From NCBI GenBank assembly GCA_964630905.1, contig CAZVWR010000005.1, forward strand, positions 43,659 to 107,658: a stretch of DNA of 64,000 nucleotides, read 5' to 3'. The stretch is from JAGOEX01 sp964630905 (GTDB lineage: Bacteria; UBP6; UBA1177). The notes under the pieces were generated by a model. The model had not been told where the DNA came from and made no database searches. It saw only the letters and a program-made list of their open reading frames with translations. This document shows, piece after piece, positions 45,248 to 54,332 of this stretch (the first letter of the stretch is position 1; every line of letters begins with the position of its first letter). The position numbers and the translations under genes are program-made.

Positions 45248-46308
45248 AGAGTTTTAATTAACTCATTGAATAAATGCCATTTTTTTGTCAAATGATGGAA
45301 TCTTCCAACAACTATTCCAGGTGAAACGCCTAGTTCGTTTGCCAAACATTGCACCTGCACTTTTTGAGTATAAGTTTTTATATCTTTGTTAAACTTTTCC
45401 GGTATTAAAAAATCTGCTGCAAATTTATTAGCTTTTTCTTCAACCGGATTATCTGAGTTGTCAGCTATATAAAGTCTGGTTTTGTTGTCATTTAGGATAT
45501 GTCCGGCTTCATGGAAAAATGAAAACCAGAATTTGTCTTCACTTTTTCCCCGCAGATTCAAAATGATAAGTGCTTTTTCAGAATTTAGCCATTTTGAAGC
45601 TCCGCTCCATGGAACTTTTTTCATTTCAGGAACAAGAACCAGAGCAACACCGGATGCTGAGCATAGTTTCTGCATTTTAGGAATAGATGTTTCAATGTTT
45701 TCCGTTGTGAGCCTTCTAATTTTAATAAGTGCATCCTTAAATTTTTCTCTATTAAACGGTTCACAGTTTATCTTGTTTGCTTCAATTTCTCCAATCCTTA
45801 TCCAGATAGAAGCAGCTCCTTGATTTGTTTCAAAAGCATGAGAGCGTTTTGCCGCAACTTCCGGTTTTTTCCAGATATTTTTCCAGGCATCGACACTGCT
45901 CACGCCAAAAAATGTAAATACCTGCTTTAAAATTAAGTACTTGTCTTCTGACTTTTCAATTATTTTTCTTTTTATCAATTCCTTATATTCAATTGTATCC
46001 AGCCATTTTATCTCTTTTTCCAATTTTGCTTTTTCTTCAATTTTAGCAAGCTGTTCTCTGTAATTTGACTCAAGATTATTCCAGAATCTTGCCGGCACAC
46101 CTGTAACCAATTCCAGTTTATTTGCAGTTTCGTAAGTAATTGGCTGCTCGCCCTTGAATATTCTGATGATCGTCTGTTCTGTCAAACCGGTTCTTATTGC
46201 AAGCTCTTTCTGAGTCATATTGAGAGATTCAATTGTTTCTTTCAATGTTTCCCCCGGAGCGACTGCGTAATCCGGCTTGAAACTTAACTTTTTTAATGCT
46301 TTCATCAT
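45232..46308 (-). CDS. higA: HigA-type antitoxin fused to ImmA/IrrE metallopeptidase
   Basis: 358 residues from the ATG at 46308 (AGAGGTG upstream); the longer frame from 46341 reads through the toxin end. N-terminal HigA-like HTH (PGETLKETIESLNMTQKELA...RIFKGEQPITYETANKLELVTGVPARFWNNLE; about 18-85) and a C-terminal ImmA/IrrE zinc-peptidase domain with HEAGH and a downstream EEKANKFAADFL helix. Such fusions neutralise HigB-type toxins and may cleave regulators. Ten bp after the toxin gene, the inverse of the usual antitoxin-first order but normal for HigBA. Confidence 0.85.
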   Translation of the reverse strand: MMKALKKLSFKPDYAVAPGETLKETIESLNMTQKELAIRTGLTEQTIIRIFKGEQPITYETANKLELVTGVPARFWNNLESNYREQLAKIEEKAKLEKEIKWLDTIEYKELIKRKIIEKSEDKYLILKQVFTFFGVSSVDAWKNIWKKPEVAAKRSHAFETNQGAASIWIRIGEIEANKINCEPFNREKFKDALIKIRRLTTENIETSIPKMQKLCSASGVALVLVPEMKKVPWSGASKWLNSEKALIILNLRGKSEDKFWFSFFHEAGHILNDNKTRLYIADNSDNPVEEKANKFAADFLIPEKFNKDIKTYTQKVQVQCLANELGVSPGIVVGRFHHLTKKWHLFNELIKTLQWDK

Positions 46309-46318
46309 ATTTACACCT

Positions 46319-46654
46319 CTAATGTGTGTCGGCAATCTCAACTATTTCGACTTCTGTGACACTGCGTTTATCAATTCCGCCATCTTCTTTTAAAGGAACA
46401 GGATCGTTTGCCGCCATAAAAAGAAGTCGGTACGGATGTTCCAGATCAACCGAAAAAATTCCAGATCTGTTTCCTGTGAGTTCGTGCAATCTAGCAGGTG
46501 GCAAATGTGATATGTCACTTAATACATCAGCAGCTTTTAATTCAGCAAATCTTTGTTTCAATTTCTTTTCTGCGTTTTTGCCAATCACTTTTTTTGCCTC
46601 TCCATCCACAGAACAAATTTTCTGCAGCTTCTTATTTTTAAAGTATATCTGCAT
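46319..46654 (-). CDS. higB: HigB-type (RelE/ParE superfamily) toxin
   Basis: 111 residues. Small alpha/beta ribonuclease-type fold with LKQRFAELKAADVL, HELTGNRSGIFSVDL and YRLLFMAAND segments typical of HigB-like plasmid maintenance toxins, which cut mRNA on the ribosome. Directly precedes its antitoxin. A short inverted repeat TTAAC/GTTAA (46675-46679, 46691-46695) upstream could be the HigA operator. Confidence 0.8.
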   Translation of the reverse strand: MQIYFKNKKLQKICSVDGEAKKVIGKNAEKKLKQRFAELKAADVLSDISHLPPARLHELTGNRSGIFSVDLEHPYRLLFMAANDPVPLKEDGGIDKRSVTEVEIVEIADTH

Positions 46655-46795
46655 TTTTTATTTTGTCAAATTGATTAACATAGTTTGTTAGTTAAAACTA
46701 CCACTGCATATTCAATCAAACCAAAAAAAATCATTAACGACAAGAATAGCAACCCTAATGCTTGTAAATTATAATTTAACGAAAGTCAAGAATAT

Positions 46796-46837
46796 AAAAT
46801 CTTCAAATATCAGGTTGAACTGTTTTCAGAAAAATAA
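46796..46837 (+). repeat. Third, diverged copy of the AMMECR1 gene tail
   Basis: Reads KIFKYQVELFSEK-stop against IYKYQVELFGEK-stop of the intact gene. Most base differences are silent third positions (AAA/AAG, GTT/GTG, GAA/GAG), so this piece evolved as a coding tail before being orphaned; an in-frame stop lies just upstream at 46772-46774. It marks the right edge of the island. The rest of 46655-46843 holds only AT-rich sequence. Confidence 0.8.
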
Positions 46838-46843
46838 ACTTAT

Positions 46844-49800
46844 TTATTCTGTGCAGTCGGCACTGTCATCGAAATGGTCTGCGGGGAAGAAATCGGCACA
46901 GAATGAATTGCAGTAAGTGTCGCCAACCCAGGAACATGGATCTGATTCGGCACATGTGCAGTTTGTGATGTATCCGTCTGAGCAGAGTTCTGTAACTTTT
47001 GCTGTATCTGTGCAGTCATGGGTGCAGACACATCCCATGCCGTCGTCATTTGATTTGCATCCGCCTGAAACGGCATCGTTACTGTCAATGCAGAACTGGT
47101 TGCAGTCTGTCGGTTTTAAAAGTCCTGTTTCGGTGTCGCACATGCACAGAGTCGTTTCATCACTGCACTCTCTGTGTTCCGCTGTATCGCAAAGCCCTTC
47201 ACATGGTCCGGTCGTTGAAATGATGTGATCTATCACAAAAGTTCCGTAAGTTGAAGGAGCTGAACTGTCTATGATCAGATATATAAGTTCGTCTGTTTCA
47301 GTTTCATAATTGATCACTCCGCCGCCGCTCACGCAGGTGTTGAGATCCGTAAATTTGACAGTATATATCGCGGCACCGAATGACGGAGCAACCGTTATGT
47401 GGAAATATTCACCGGCTTTGAGATCTATCGAATAAACCACATCAAGTCCGTCAAGATCGGCTGTATCACAAATTCCTGCAGTCGGCGCATAATCATCCAC
47501 AGCGGCAACTGTTGTTCCGTTCACACTGCCTGTTCCGGAAAGCGGGATAGCCCCTGCAATTTTGTCATTTGCCGGAACCGATGCGTCAGTTATATCTATC
47601 TGGATCACAAAATCATATTCAAACGGAAGCATCGGTGTATCAAGGACAACAACATAATCCTTCGCTTGAGCAGTACTGTTCAGATAGGAAAGTTCTTCCG
47701 GTTCACCCCAGCCACCGAAAGCATTTCCTGCAAGACATTTTTCTGAAACGACTCCGCATTCAGACAGTATCGAAAGTTCAGGATCGAACTCCGCAGAATC
47801 GGGTGTAACCCTGAAAGTAAGAAGCTTTCCTGCCGGCACATTAACTTTATAGAACAGATCGGGACCGGAACCGTAACCACCTGAACATGCTCCAGATTCA
47901 ATTGTGTTTACGGCTTTCTTAATTGTTCTGTCGTATGTACCGGGAGTCAACACCTCTGCATTCGCACACACACTGTTGGAAACAGGTGTAAACATCTGAA
48001 CTTCCAGCAGATAAGGAACATTCTGCGGCATAGAAGTAAGCGGCGACTGTGTTACCTCAATGAAAATGTCCTGATCAGATGCAGCGATATATTCAAGAAG
48101 TTCAGAGAAGAACCAGCCGTTCGGGTTTATATCGTCATTTTCCCATTCACCGATGAGCTTGCCCGTGCTGTCAAGAAATCTCAGATATGTGTCAGCGTCG
48201 TGACCGCAGAACGGATGGGTCCTGACATTAAGATACTGATCCTTTTTCAATGAAACTTTAAAAATATCAGTCTCTTTAACATTTCCGCTGTGATTGAAAT
48301 ATGCAACAGTAAAGCCTGAACCGGTCAGGACTTGCGCTTGTGCAACAGTATCATTCGGTTCAACCTCTTTTGTTCCTGCTGATGACGCCGGCAGACAATT
48401 ACCGCTCTTGCATTCAAGCATTTCGCAACCACAATCGCCATTATCCGAACATGTTCCTGACTGACATACGCCTCCTTCACATATTCCGCTCTTGCACTCG
48501 CCGTCCTCTCTGCATGCCCAGTCATTTTCGAGCCGTCCGACAATACAGACATCATCAGCACTGCAAGTGGCATGTCCCTGTGAACAAAGGCCTGAAAGAG
48601 GGAAACATACTCCACCTGAGCCCATGCCGTAACATCTCGTTCCTTCAGGGCAGAGTGATGGATCGTCCGTACAGTCTTCAGCACAGAATTTCGAGCCGTC
48701 ACTTCCTGTCACACACTGACCGTAATCATAAAAGACATTCTGACATTCAGTATTATTCGTGCACGGTTTGCATGTCTTCTGCCCTTCTTCCGGAACAATT
48801 GCAGCATAACCTGCACAGTTTGAATCTGCCGAACATTCAGAAGTACAGAATCCTTCAATGCAACTGGTATTCTTTTCGCAGTCATCATCAAATCGGCAGG
48901 TTCCGTAGGTATAGCTTCTCCATGGATAAGCATGGTTGCAGTAATTTTCATTACATCCGGCAATGTCAAAACAATCCGAGTCATCGGAACATTCTGATGT
49001 ACAGTAATATTTTTGCAAAGTATAGTCAGGCCAGCACTCATTCTGACACTCATAACCGAAAGAGCACAGATATCCGTTAGGTTTTGTTCCGTACTGATGT
49101 TCAGGAACACACAGAAGAAGATCTTCAAGATATGCATAACACACGCCGTCCGGGCAGTCTTCATCCTTTTCACATGCTTTCGTGCACATTTTTATATCAT
49201 CCTGGCACTCAAGACCGCTCTCACACTCCCAGTCAAATGTACAATTCTCACCGTATTCAGCATAACCCGGCATGAAAAGAGGTGCACATGCCATTTCGGG
49301 GGTTTCAGCGGCCTGATCACCGATCTGCACGCAATCTCCCGAAGAACAGGCTTCAGTATCACAGTGTTTTGAACAGTATTTTCCATAAGGGAATTCAACG
49401 CATTCACCGCTTACGCACTGGTAATCAAAAGCACATGGAAATCCGTCAACGATATTGAGCCTTGCCTTGTCAACACAGGTTTCAACATCTTCCTGATAAA
49501 CATCTTCCATACATTCATATCCGGCAGGACACGGAGAAAGGAGTGATCCGCATGCCGCAGTACAGTAATTGTCATAGCATGCTCCGCTTGAGCAGTCGAT
49601 TCCAGACTGACAGTTCCCGCCAGTTTTTCCTGATCCGTCAGGAGTACAGTAATATTTGTATTTGAAATCAAGTTCATCACCGTTATCCTTACACTCTCCG
49701 CAAGTTCCGCAGGCAAGAAGGTCCTTTCCACCGCCACTCGACCTTTCGCAGTCCTTTGAGCAGAAAGTTGTGGATCCGTATGCCAGGCACAACCCTCCCG

Positions 49801-50596
49801 AACAATCTTCGTTCTTGTTGCAGGGTTTGTAATCAGCCATAAGAGGATCAGGTCTTATCACAGTTGAAGTAAATCTCGGCATGCATTCATATCCATACTC
49901 ATTTGAATACTGACAAAGCATGTCTCCGGGGCAGTCTTCGTCTTCCTTGCAGGTTCCGGTACAGACATTAACTGCCGATATTCCGTTAGCCCAGTCCATA
50001 AGATAGTAACATCTGCCGGTTGCGCATTCACTGTCGAAGTTGCAGGGATATCCCGGACCCTGTTTATATGCCCTGCTGTCACAATTTCCGAATCCGCCGC
50101 AAAGCCCTTTTCTGCAGATTCCGCTTCCCATTGTACCGGCAACTGCTTCACATTCGCTTCCGTCAGGTCTGACAGTAAATTCAGTTTCTGAAAAATCCCT
50201 GTTACACGAATAACATGAATCGAACGGATTAAGATCACCGTCTTTGAAACACTCTCCGTTTATTTCGCAGGTGAATTTGTCACACAGACATTTATAGCTG
50301 AGCCCGTCCGGTTGACAAACTGAGCGGTTCGGCTCATTGCACGGATTGGGGTTGCACGGATCAACAATCACAGCGTCTTCATCATTTTTCTCAGTATCGG
50401 CTTCCTCATCGACAACCGCAATTTCATCAGTCTTGCCGTTCTCATCCGGAATAATGCCCTCTTCGTCAGTAATTTCCGCATCTGCATCAATTCCGTCAAT
50501 ATCGGTGACATCTTCGCTTTTCTTCTTTTTCTTGTCACACGAAAAAACAAAGAATGCCAGCACAACGATCAATGAAAGCATAAAAAATCTTTTCAT
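46844..50596 (-). CDS. Large Cys-rich lipoprotein with EGF-like and PPC-like domains
   Basis: 1250 residues. Lipobox VFSC (Cys20, Asp +2), acidic D/E stalk (about 25-75), an EGF-like unit (DPCNPNPCNEPNRSVC), then about 600 residues of short disulfide modules with the pattern C-x(n)-DxDCxxGxCY, CxxxCxxDxDCPxxxxC, alternating like the Cys-repeat proteins of Myxococcota. From about 760, three or so pre-peptidase C-terminal-like beta domains, each with an ExNDTxAxAxxL- or DLFYKVxVPAGKLLTFRVTPD-like strand. The C-terminus returns to Cys modules. Probably a long surface-exposed binding or adhesion protein. Confidence 0.8.
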   Translation of the reverse strand: MKRFFMLSLIVVLAFFVFSCDKKKKKSEDVTDIDGIDADAEITDEEGIIPDENGKTDEIAVVDEEADTEKNDEDAVIVDPCNPNPCNEPNRSVCQPDGLSYKCLCDKFTCEINGECFKDGDLNPFDSCYSCNRDFSETEFTVRPDGSECEAVAGTMGSGICRKGLCGGFGNCDSRAYKQGPGYPCNFDSECATGRCYYLMDWANGISAVNVCTGTCKEDEDCPGDMLCQYSNEYGYECMPRFTSTVIRPDPLMADYKPCNKNEDCSGGLCLAYGSTTFCSKDCERSSGGGKDLLACGTCGECKDNGDELDFKYKYYCTPDGSGKTGGNCQSGIDCSSGACYDNYCTAACGSLLSPCPAGYECMEDVYQEDVETCVDKARLNIVDGFPCAFDYQCVSGECVEFPYGKYCSKHCDTEACSSGDCVQIGDQAAETPEMACAPLFMPGYAEYGENCTFDWECESGLECQDDIKMCTKACEKDEDCPDGVCYAYLEDLLLCVPEHQYGTKPNGYLCSFGYECQNECWPDYTLQKYYCTSECSDDSDCFDIAGCNENYCNHAYPWRSYTYGTCRFDDDCEKNTSCIEGFCTSECSADSNCAGYAAIVPEEGQKTCKPCTNNTECQNVFYDYGQCVTGSDGSKFCAEDCTDDPSLCPEGTRCYGMGSGGVCFPLSGLCSQGHATCSADDVCIVGRLENDWACREDGECKSGICEGGVCQSGTCSDNGDCGCEMLECKSGNCLPASSAGTKEVEPNDTVAQAQVLTGSGFTVAYFNHSGNVKETDIFKVSLKKDQYLNVRTHPFCGHDADTYLRFLDSTGKLIGEWENDDINPNGWFFSELLEYIAASDQDIFIEVTQSPLTSMPQNVPYLLEVQMFTPVSNSVCANAEVLTPGTYDRTIKKAVNTIESGACSGGYGSGPDLFYKVNVPAGKLLTFRVTPDSAEFDPELSILSECGVVSEKCLAGNAFGGWGEPEELSYLNSTAQAKDYVVVLDTPMLPFEYDFVIQIDITDASVPANDKIAGAIPLSGTGSVNGTTVAAVDDYAPTAGICDTADLDGLDVVYSIDLKAGEYFHITVAPSFGAAIYTVKFTDLNTCVSGGGVINYETETDELIYLIIDSSAPSTYGTFVIDHIISTTGPCEGLCDTAEHRECSDETTLCMCDTETGLLKPTDCNQFCIDSNDAVSGGCKSNDDGMGCVCTHDCTDTAKVTELCSDGYITNCTCAESDPCSWVGDTYCNSFCADFFPADHFDDSADCTE

Positions 50597-50701
50597 ATTG
50601 CCCCCTATGTTCCAAAAATAATGAGATCACACAGGCGGGATTTTATCACAAATGGAAAATAACACAAATCTGACAGGATATTTACAGGGAGTGACTTAAT
50701 C

Positions 50702-51646
50702 TTACTGTGGAAAACCTGGCATCTCTTCGATCTTGGGGAGAAGTATTATTTCGACTCTTCTGTTCTTTGCTTTGTTTTCGGGTGTGTCATTTTCAGCAAT
50801 TGCATCAAACTCGGCCTGTCCTGCGGCAGTGAGCATTTCGGGTTTTACTCCGCTTTCAACCATGAGTCTGGCAACTTCGATCGCTCTTTGAGATGAAAGC
50901 TCCCAGTTTGAAGGATATCTCTGGGTTTTTATAGGAGTTGAATCGCTGTGTCCGACAATGAGGAATGATCTGTCTTCAAGGGTTTTAAGTGTTTCTGAAA
51001 GTTCAGCTATTGCAAGCTTTCCTTCATCAGTAAGGGTGGTCTTGCCGGATGGGAAAAGGATGTCACTGCTTAATGAAACGATCATCCGCCCTTTTCTTAT
51101 GGTGACAGAAAGTTTCCCTGCATCTATCATTGATTTGAGCTTGCTCATAAGTTTCTGGAACTCGGCGTTTCTCTTTTCAGCCGCCTCTTTCATCTTTCTT
51201 ACCTGCTCAAGCTCACCTTTAAGATTGTCCTGTTCTTTCAGCAATCTGTCTCTTTCTGCAAGCATTTTTTCTCTCTGTTCGTCCATCTCCCCTTTCTTTG
51301 CTTCCATATCTTCAAGCGAAGCACCTTTCTGCTTAAGCTGAAGCATCAGATCTTCAACCATGTTTGACGAATCTATGTTTCTCTGTTTGAGATCAGCGAT
51401 TTCACGGTTAAGTCCCATTTTTTCATTTATAACTTCAAGAAGGTCTTTTTTCAGTCCTTCGTTTTCAGTTTTCAGAGTTTCTATCTCTTTTTTAAGCAGT
51501 TCGTTCACTGCCTGTTCATCTTTATGGTTTTTCTGAGCTGATGCAAGATCGTTCAATGCCTTCTGATGAACCTCCTTGTTAATTCCGCATGAAGAGAAAA
51601 GAACAAGAACTGCAATTAAAATAGCGGTTTTCACAAATTGTTTCAC
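50702..51646 (-). CDS. OmpA/MotB-like lipoprotein with long coiled coil
   Basis: 314 residues. Lipobox FSSC (Cys20), a coiled coil of about 120 residues (25-170, Lys/Glu-rich heptads), and a C-terminal OmpA-like domain (about 180-305) with FPSGKTTLTDEG, LIVGHSDSTPI, WELSSQRAIEVARLMVE and NRRVEI. This domain order with SSQRA resembles MotB-type or Pal-like cell-wall anchors. Last gene of a four-gene operon; its start overlaps the stop of the previous gene by four bases. Confidence 0.85.
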   Translation of the reverse strand: MKQFVKTAILIAVLVLFSSCGINKEVHQKALNDLASAQKNHKDEQAVNELLKKEIETLKTENEGLKKDLLEVINEKMGLNREIADLKQRNIDSSNMVEDLMLQLKQKGASLEDMEAKKGEMDEQREKMLAERDRLLKEQDNLKGELEQVRKMKEAAEKRNAEFQKLMSKLKSMIDAGKLSVTIRKGRMIVSLSSDILFPSGKTTLTDEGKLAIAELSETLKTLEDRSFLIVGHSDSTPIKTQRYPSNWELSSQRAIEVARLMVESGVKPEMLTAAGQAEFDAIAENDTPENKAKNRRVEIILLPKIEEMPGFPQ

Positions 51647-52344
51647 TGGCCACCTCCAATTTTTTTTAAATAATCAATTCCGGTTATTTTCAAAGCCACC
51701 GGAACATAGCTTTTTATTTTTGCGGCAAGAAGATATTCAAGAAGAAAAAACGGGATGAATGAATGAAGCGACATGAAAAGCGCCAGTATCAGAAGCAGCC
51801 CGGGATGACCCCTTACCGAAAACTTTCTATCAACAAAAAGTCCGCACCTGTGTCCTGCAAAAGCTACAACAGTCGAACCTGACATATAAGGAAATATGAA
51901 CCACTGAAGGAACGAGACAAGAATATAACAAGTGAAAAAAAGTTTAAATGTCATCTCAAGACCTGCTGAACCGAGCACAACTCCGATAAGGGAAAGAACA
52001 AAGCTCAGAATATATGCAAGAGCTGTTTCACCGAAAAAACAGTTCAGCTTTACCTTTACTTCAACATCTTTCCACTGACCATCATCAATTATAAAGATCC
52101 CGCTTTCCTTGGAAATTTCAGACATGTTGATTATCTGAGTGTTCATATCGAGTGTAGTATGAATGCTGTTATCAACATAAAAAACTTTTTCTATTGTATT
52201 TACAACCTCTTCAAGAAATCTTGTTGAACTTTCAGGAAGCCTGCAGAAGATCTTATTCTGTCTAACATGAGGGATGCTTCTTCCACATCCTGCACAGAAA
52301 AAATAGTTATTATTGTCGTATCCGCAATGGGGACAGTTGATCAT
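51643..52344 (-). CDS. Zinc-ribbon membrane protein, RDD-like
   Basis: 233 residues. An N-terminal zinc ribbon (CPHCGYDNNNYFFCAGCG, 4-21), a soluble region to about 105, then three to four membrane helices. The segment VVAFAGHRCGLFVDRKFSVRG between helices resembles the basic turn of RDD-family membrane proteins, but the match is partial. Coupled by four-base overlaps to both neighbours, so it probably works with the OmpA-like and exported proteins of this operon. Confidence 0.5.
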   Translation of the reverse strand: MINCPHCGYDNNNYFFCAGCGRSIPHVRQNKIFCRLPESSTRFLEEVVNTIEKVFYVDNSIHTTLDMNTQIINMSEISKESGIFIIDDGQWKDVEVKVKLNCFFGETALAYILSFVLSLIGVVLGSAGLEMTFKLFFTCYILVSFLQWFIFPYMSGSTVVAFAGHRCGLFVDRKFSVRGHPGLLLILALFMSLHSFIPFFLLEYLLAAKIKSYVPVALKITGIDYLKKIGGGQ

Positions 52345-53279
52345 TTCTTGTCCTTTTTCTTTTCGCTGCCTGTAAGTTCGACAGGTTCATGCTTTAAGGC
52401 TTTCCTGATAAAATCTTTTCCTTTTTCGACACTCATCTCTGTTTCAACTGCCAGAAACCAAAGATCTATTGAAATGTTATTTCCTTTTATATACCTTCCG
52501 TCAAATTTTAGCTCTTTGTCTTTTTCTATCTGCTGTTCGTAGTCTTTAATTACATTTCTTAAGAAAAGAGCTTCCTTTATCTGGGCTGAAATAATATTTT
52601 CAAAAAGTTCTCCCGTATATACAAGCTCATATGCAATGTTGGGGATCCTCACAAGAAAAAGAAGGTTGCTCCCTTCAAATTTCGTCCGGTAATATTTCTC
52701 TGAACTGTTATAAACTGTTGTAAATTCCTTAATGTTTTTAAGGGAGTTATACACGCTGTTGGTAAGTGCATTCATATTCACAAAGAAAGTAAGGTCCAGC
52801 GACAGATCAAACTTGTCAGCTCCTATTACCATTGAATCGATAAGCCTCTTTTTGAAAGGGAGCTTCATCATCATCAGTTCGCGATAATCAAGATTCATGA
52901 ACTGGGCACTTCTTGGAGCTTCCATCTTGTTTGACTGGAGTATGGCAACGAGGTCCTCACCGAGTCTTTCTTCGCCGCTGTCATCCGCATAGGCAAAATT
53001 GGGGACAACCTGTGCAAAGAGAATATCATTTACTTTTTCAAGAACGACCTTCCCTTTTGTCACAGCTTCTCCCACAATGATATTTATCCTTTTTTCCATA
53101 ACATTGCCTGACGAACTTTTTACAAGCTCTTCATAATTTTCAGGGAGTATGACTACAGGAGGCACAGGCATTTTTGCCATCTGCTCTTTTATTTCCTGAA
53201 TTTCCTTTTCTGTCTGAGCTGAAAGGGTCAGAAAAACTGCCGTCATAACAAAGACCAGAGATGTTTTTAGAAAATTCAA
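52341..53279 (-). CDS. Exported protein of unknown function
   Basis: 312 residues with a signal peptide (MNFLKTSLVFVMTAVFLTLSA). No family recognised. The mature protein has a helical N-terminus, a beta-rich middle (NILFAQVVPNFAYADDSGEE, DLSLDLTFFVNMNALT) and a basic, charged C-terminus (ELTGSEKKKDKK). Its start lies 15 bp after the LPP20-like gene; it shares its stop with the next start. Confidence 0.5.
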   Translation of the reverse strand: MNFLKTSLVFVMTAVFLTLSAQTEKEIQEIKEQMAKMPVPPVVILPENYEELVKSSSGNVMEKRINIIVGEAVTKGKVVLEKVNDILFAQVVPNFAYADDSGEERLGEDLVAILQSNKMEAPRSAQFMNLDYRELMMMKLPFKKRLIDSMVIGADKFDLSLDLTFFVNMNALTNSVYNSLKNIKEFTTVYNSSEKYYRTKFEGSNLLFLVRIPNIAYELVYTGELFENIISAQIKEALFLRNVIKDYEQQIEKDKELKFDGRYIKGNNISIDLWFLAVETEMSVEKGKDFIRKALKHEPVELTGSEKKKDKK

Positions 53280-53294
53280 TGGCTCACCTCATCT

Positions 53295-54170
53295 TCAGAG
53301 TTTATCAAGTATATTTTTGAACGATTGCTGAATACCGTTATTTATTGAATCCTGCTTGCTGAAAGCGCCTCCTTTTGTTTCGAGATTCCATCTGTCTAAA
53401 ACCTTTCCCTCGATCAAAGAGACCAGTTCAACAACCGTTTTAACTTCGGTATAGAATTCACCGCTGTATTCTTCGGTCTTTCCTATATCGCACTTCACGA
53501 CAAGAAGAAAAGCCGCATGGACTTTAACGGAAACATCTTTAACATCATAATCAGGAGTAAGCGGAACCGGCTGCTGGTTAAATTTTATTTTTCTTTTTTT
53601 TGCCAGAACATTCAACAGGTCCTTCGTTTTTACAACAACTTCTTCATGATTTGAAATAACTGACCAGGCCCCGGCACCTTCAACTTCGATCCTTATTCTT
53701 GCAATTTCATTATCAGGAACAGCAAGAAGAACATACGCATCAAACTCTTTTGAACCCCTCTGCCACTGCTCGGTATAAGTGGCTTCGATGTTATAGTTTT
53801 TCACCTTTATTTGGTGGCCGGTGATTCTGCTTTCAAGACCTATCTGATATGAATACTGACCATCCGTTTCCTGCTCAGAAGAAATAAAATCGCTTTTTAC
53901 CGACACACCGAAATGGTTGGACATTTTTGAAAAAGCATCGTTGGTCGCAATTGAGATAGCATCAGTTTCGTTCCTCACTCCTGAAGCTCTGCCGACAAAC
54001 ATCGTATTTCCGCCGCTTTTTACGGTTCCAGCAGAACTTACCCACTGAGGTCTTGAAGCAGTTGAACTTCTAAGCATCACATCATTTCCTGATGCAGAGC
54101 TTTGAGCAGAACCGCAACCAGCCGTAATTAATAGAATAACAATATAGATAAATCTCTGAGCACTGTTCAT
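53295..54170 (-). CDS. LPP20-like lipoprotein
   Basis: 291 residues. Lipobox ITAGC (Cys19). The region RPQWVSSAGTVKSGGNTMFVGRASGVRNETDAISIATNDAFSKMS is the typical start of LPP20/FlgP-type proteins (given here for orientation as PQWVSS, FVGRASG and AISIATNDAFSKM), followed by the YNIEATYTEQW and AYVLLAVP strands. First gene of the operon 54170-50702 with a good promoter. Probably an outer-membrane-associated assembly lipoprotein. Confidence 0.65.
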   Translation of the reverse strand: MNSAQRFIYIVILLITAGCGSAQSSASGNDVMLRSSTASRPQWVSSAGTVKSGGNTMFVGRASGVRNETDAISIATNDAFSKMSNHFGVSVKSDFISSEQETDGQYSYQIGLESRITGHQIKVKNYNIEATYTEQWQRGSKEFDAYVLLAVPDNEIARIRIEVEGAGAWSVISNHEEVVVKTKDLLNVLAKKRKIKFNQQPVPLTPDYDVKDVSVKVHAAFLLVVKCDIGKTEEYSGEFYTEVKTVVELVSLIEGKVLDRWNLETKGGAFSKQDSINNGIQQSFKNILDKL

Positions 54171-54198
54171 TTTATCCTCAAAAAACAGTTAGTGAAGG

Positions 54199-54227
54199 AT
54201 AATATCAGATTACTTTCCGGAATTCAA
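54199..54227 (-). promoter_or_regulatory. Sigma-70-type promoter of the LPP20/OmpA operon
   Basis: Minus strand: TTGAAT (54227-54222), 17-bp spacer, TATTAT (54204-54199), 28 bases before the start codon at 54170. Confidence 0.55.
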
Positions 54228-54270
54228 GAAACCGTGCATCCTTTATAAAAGGACACAAATATCTTAATTA

Positions 54271-54299
54271 TTGACGGTCTCCATAAAAAATGATACCCT
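54271..54299 (+). promoter_or_regulatory. Promoter of iorAB (extended -10)
   Basis: TTGACG (54271-54276), 17-bp spacer, TACCCT (54294-54299) preceded by TG at -14/-15, an extended -10 arrangement. The start codon at 54333 has CCGGAGGG upstream. Confidence 0.5.
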
Positions 54300-54332
54300 T
54301 CAGGCAAGTTTTTTCTTAAATCCGGAGGGATC

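Larger units (their letters stand above)
41846..46795. mobile_element. Composite accessory island at the 3' end of the AmmeMemoRadiSam gene
   Basis: Bounded on the left by the intact gene tail and on the right by a diverged copy of the same tail (46796-46837), with an exact 53-bp copy inside (43000-43052). Cargo: DUF1016 nuclease, an HTH gene pair, a CFI-box protein pair with divergent XRE regulator, and HigBA. Much of it is visibly more AT-rich than the flanks. No integrase or transposase is present, so the mechanism is unknown; boundaries come from the repeats only. Confidence 0.6.
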
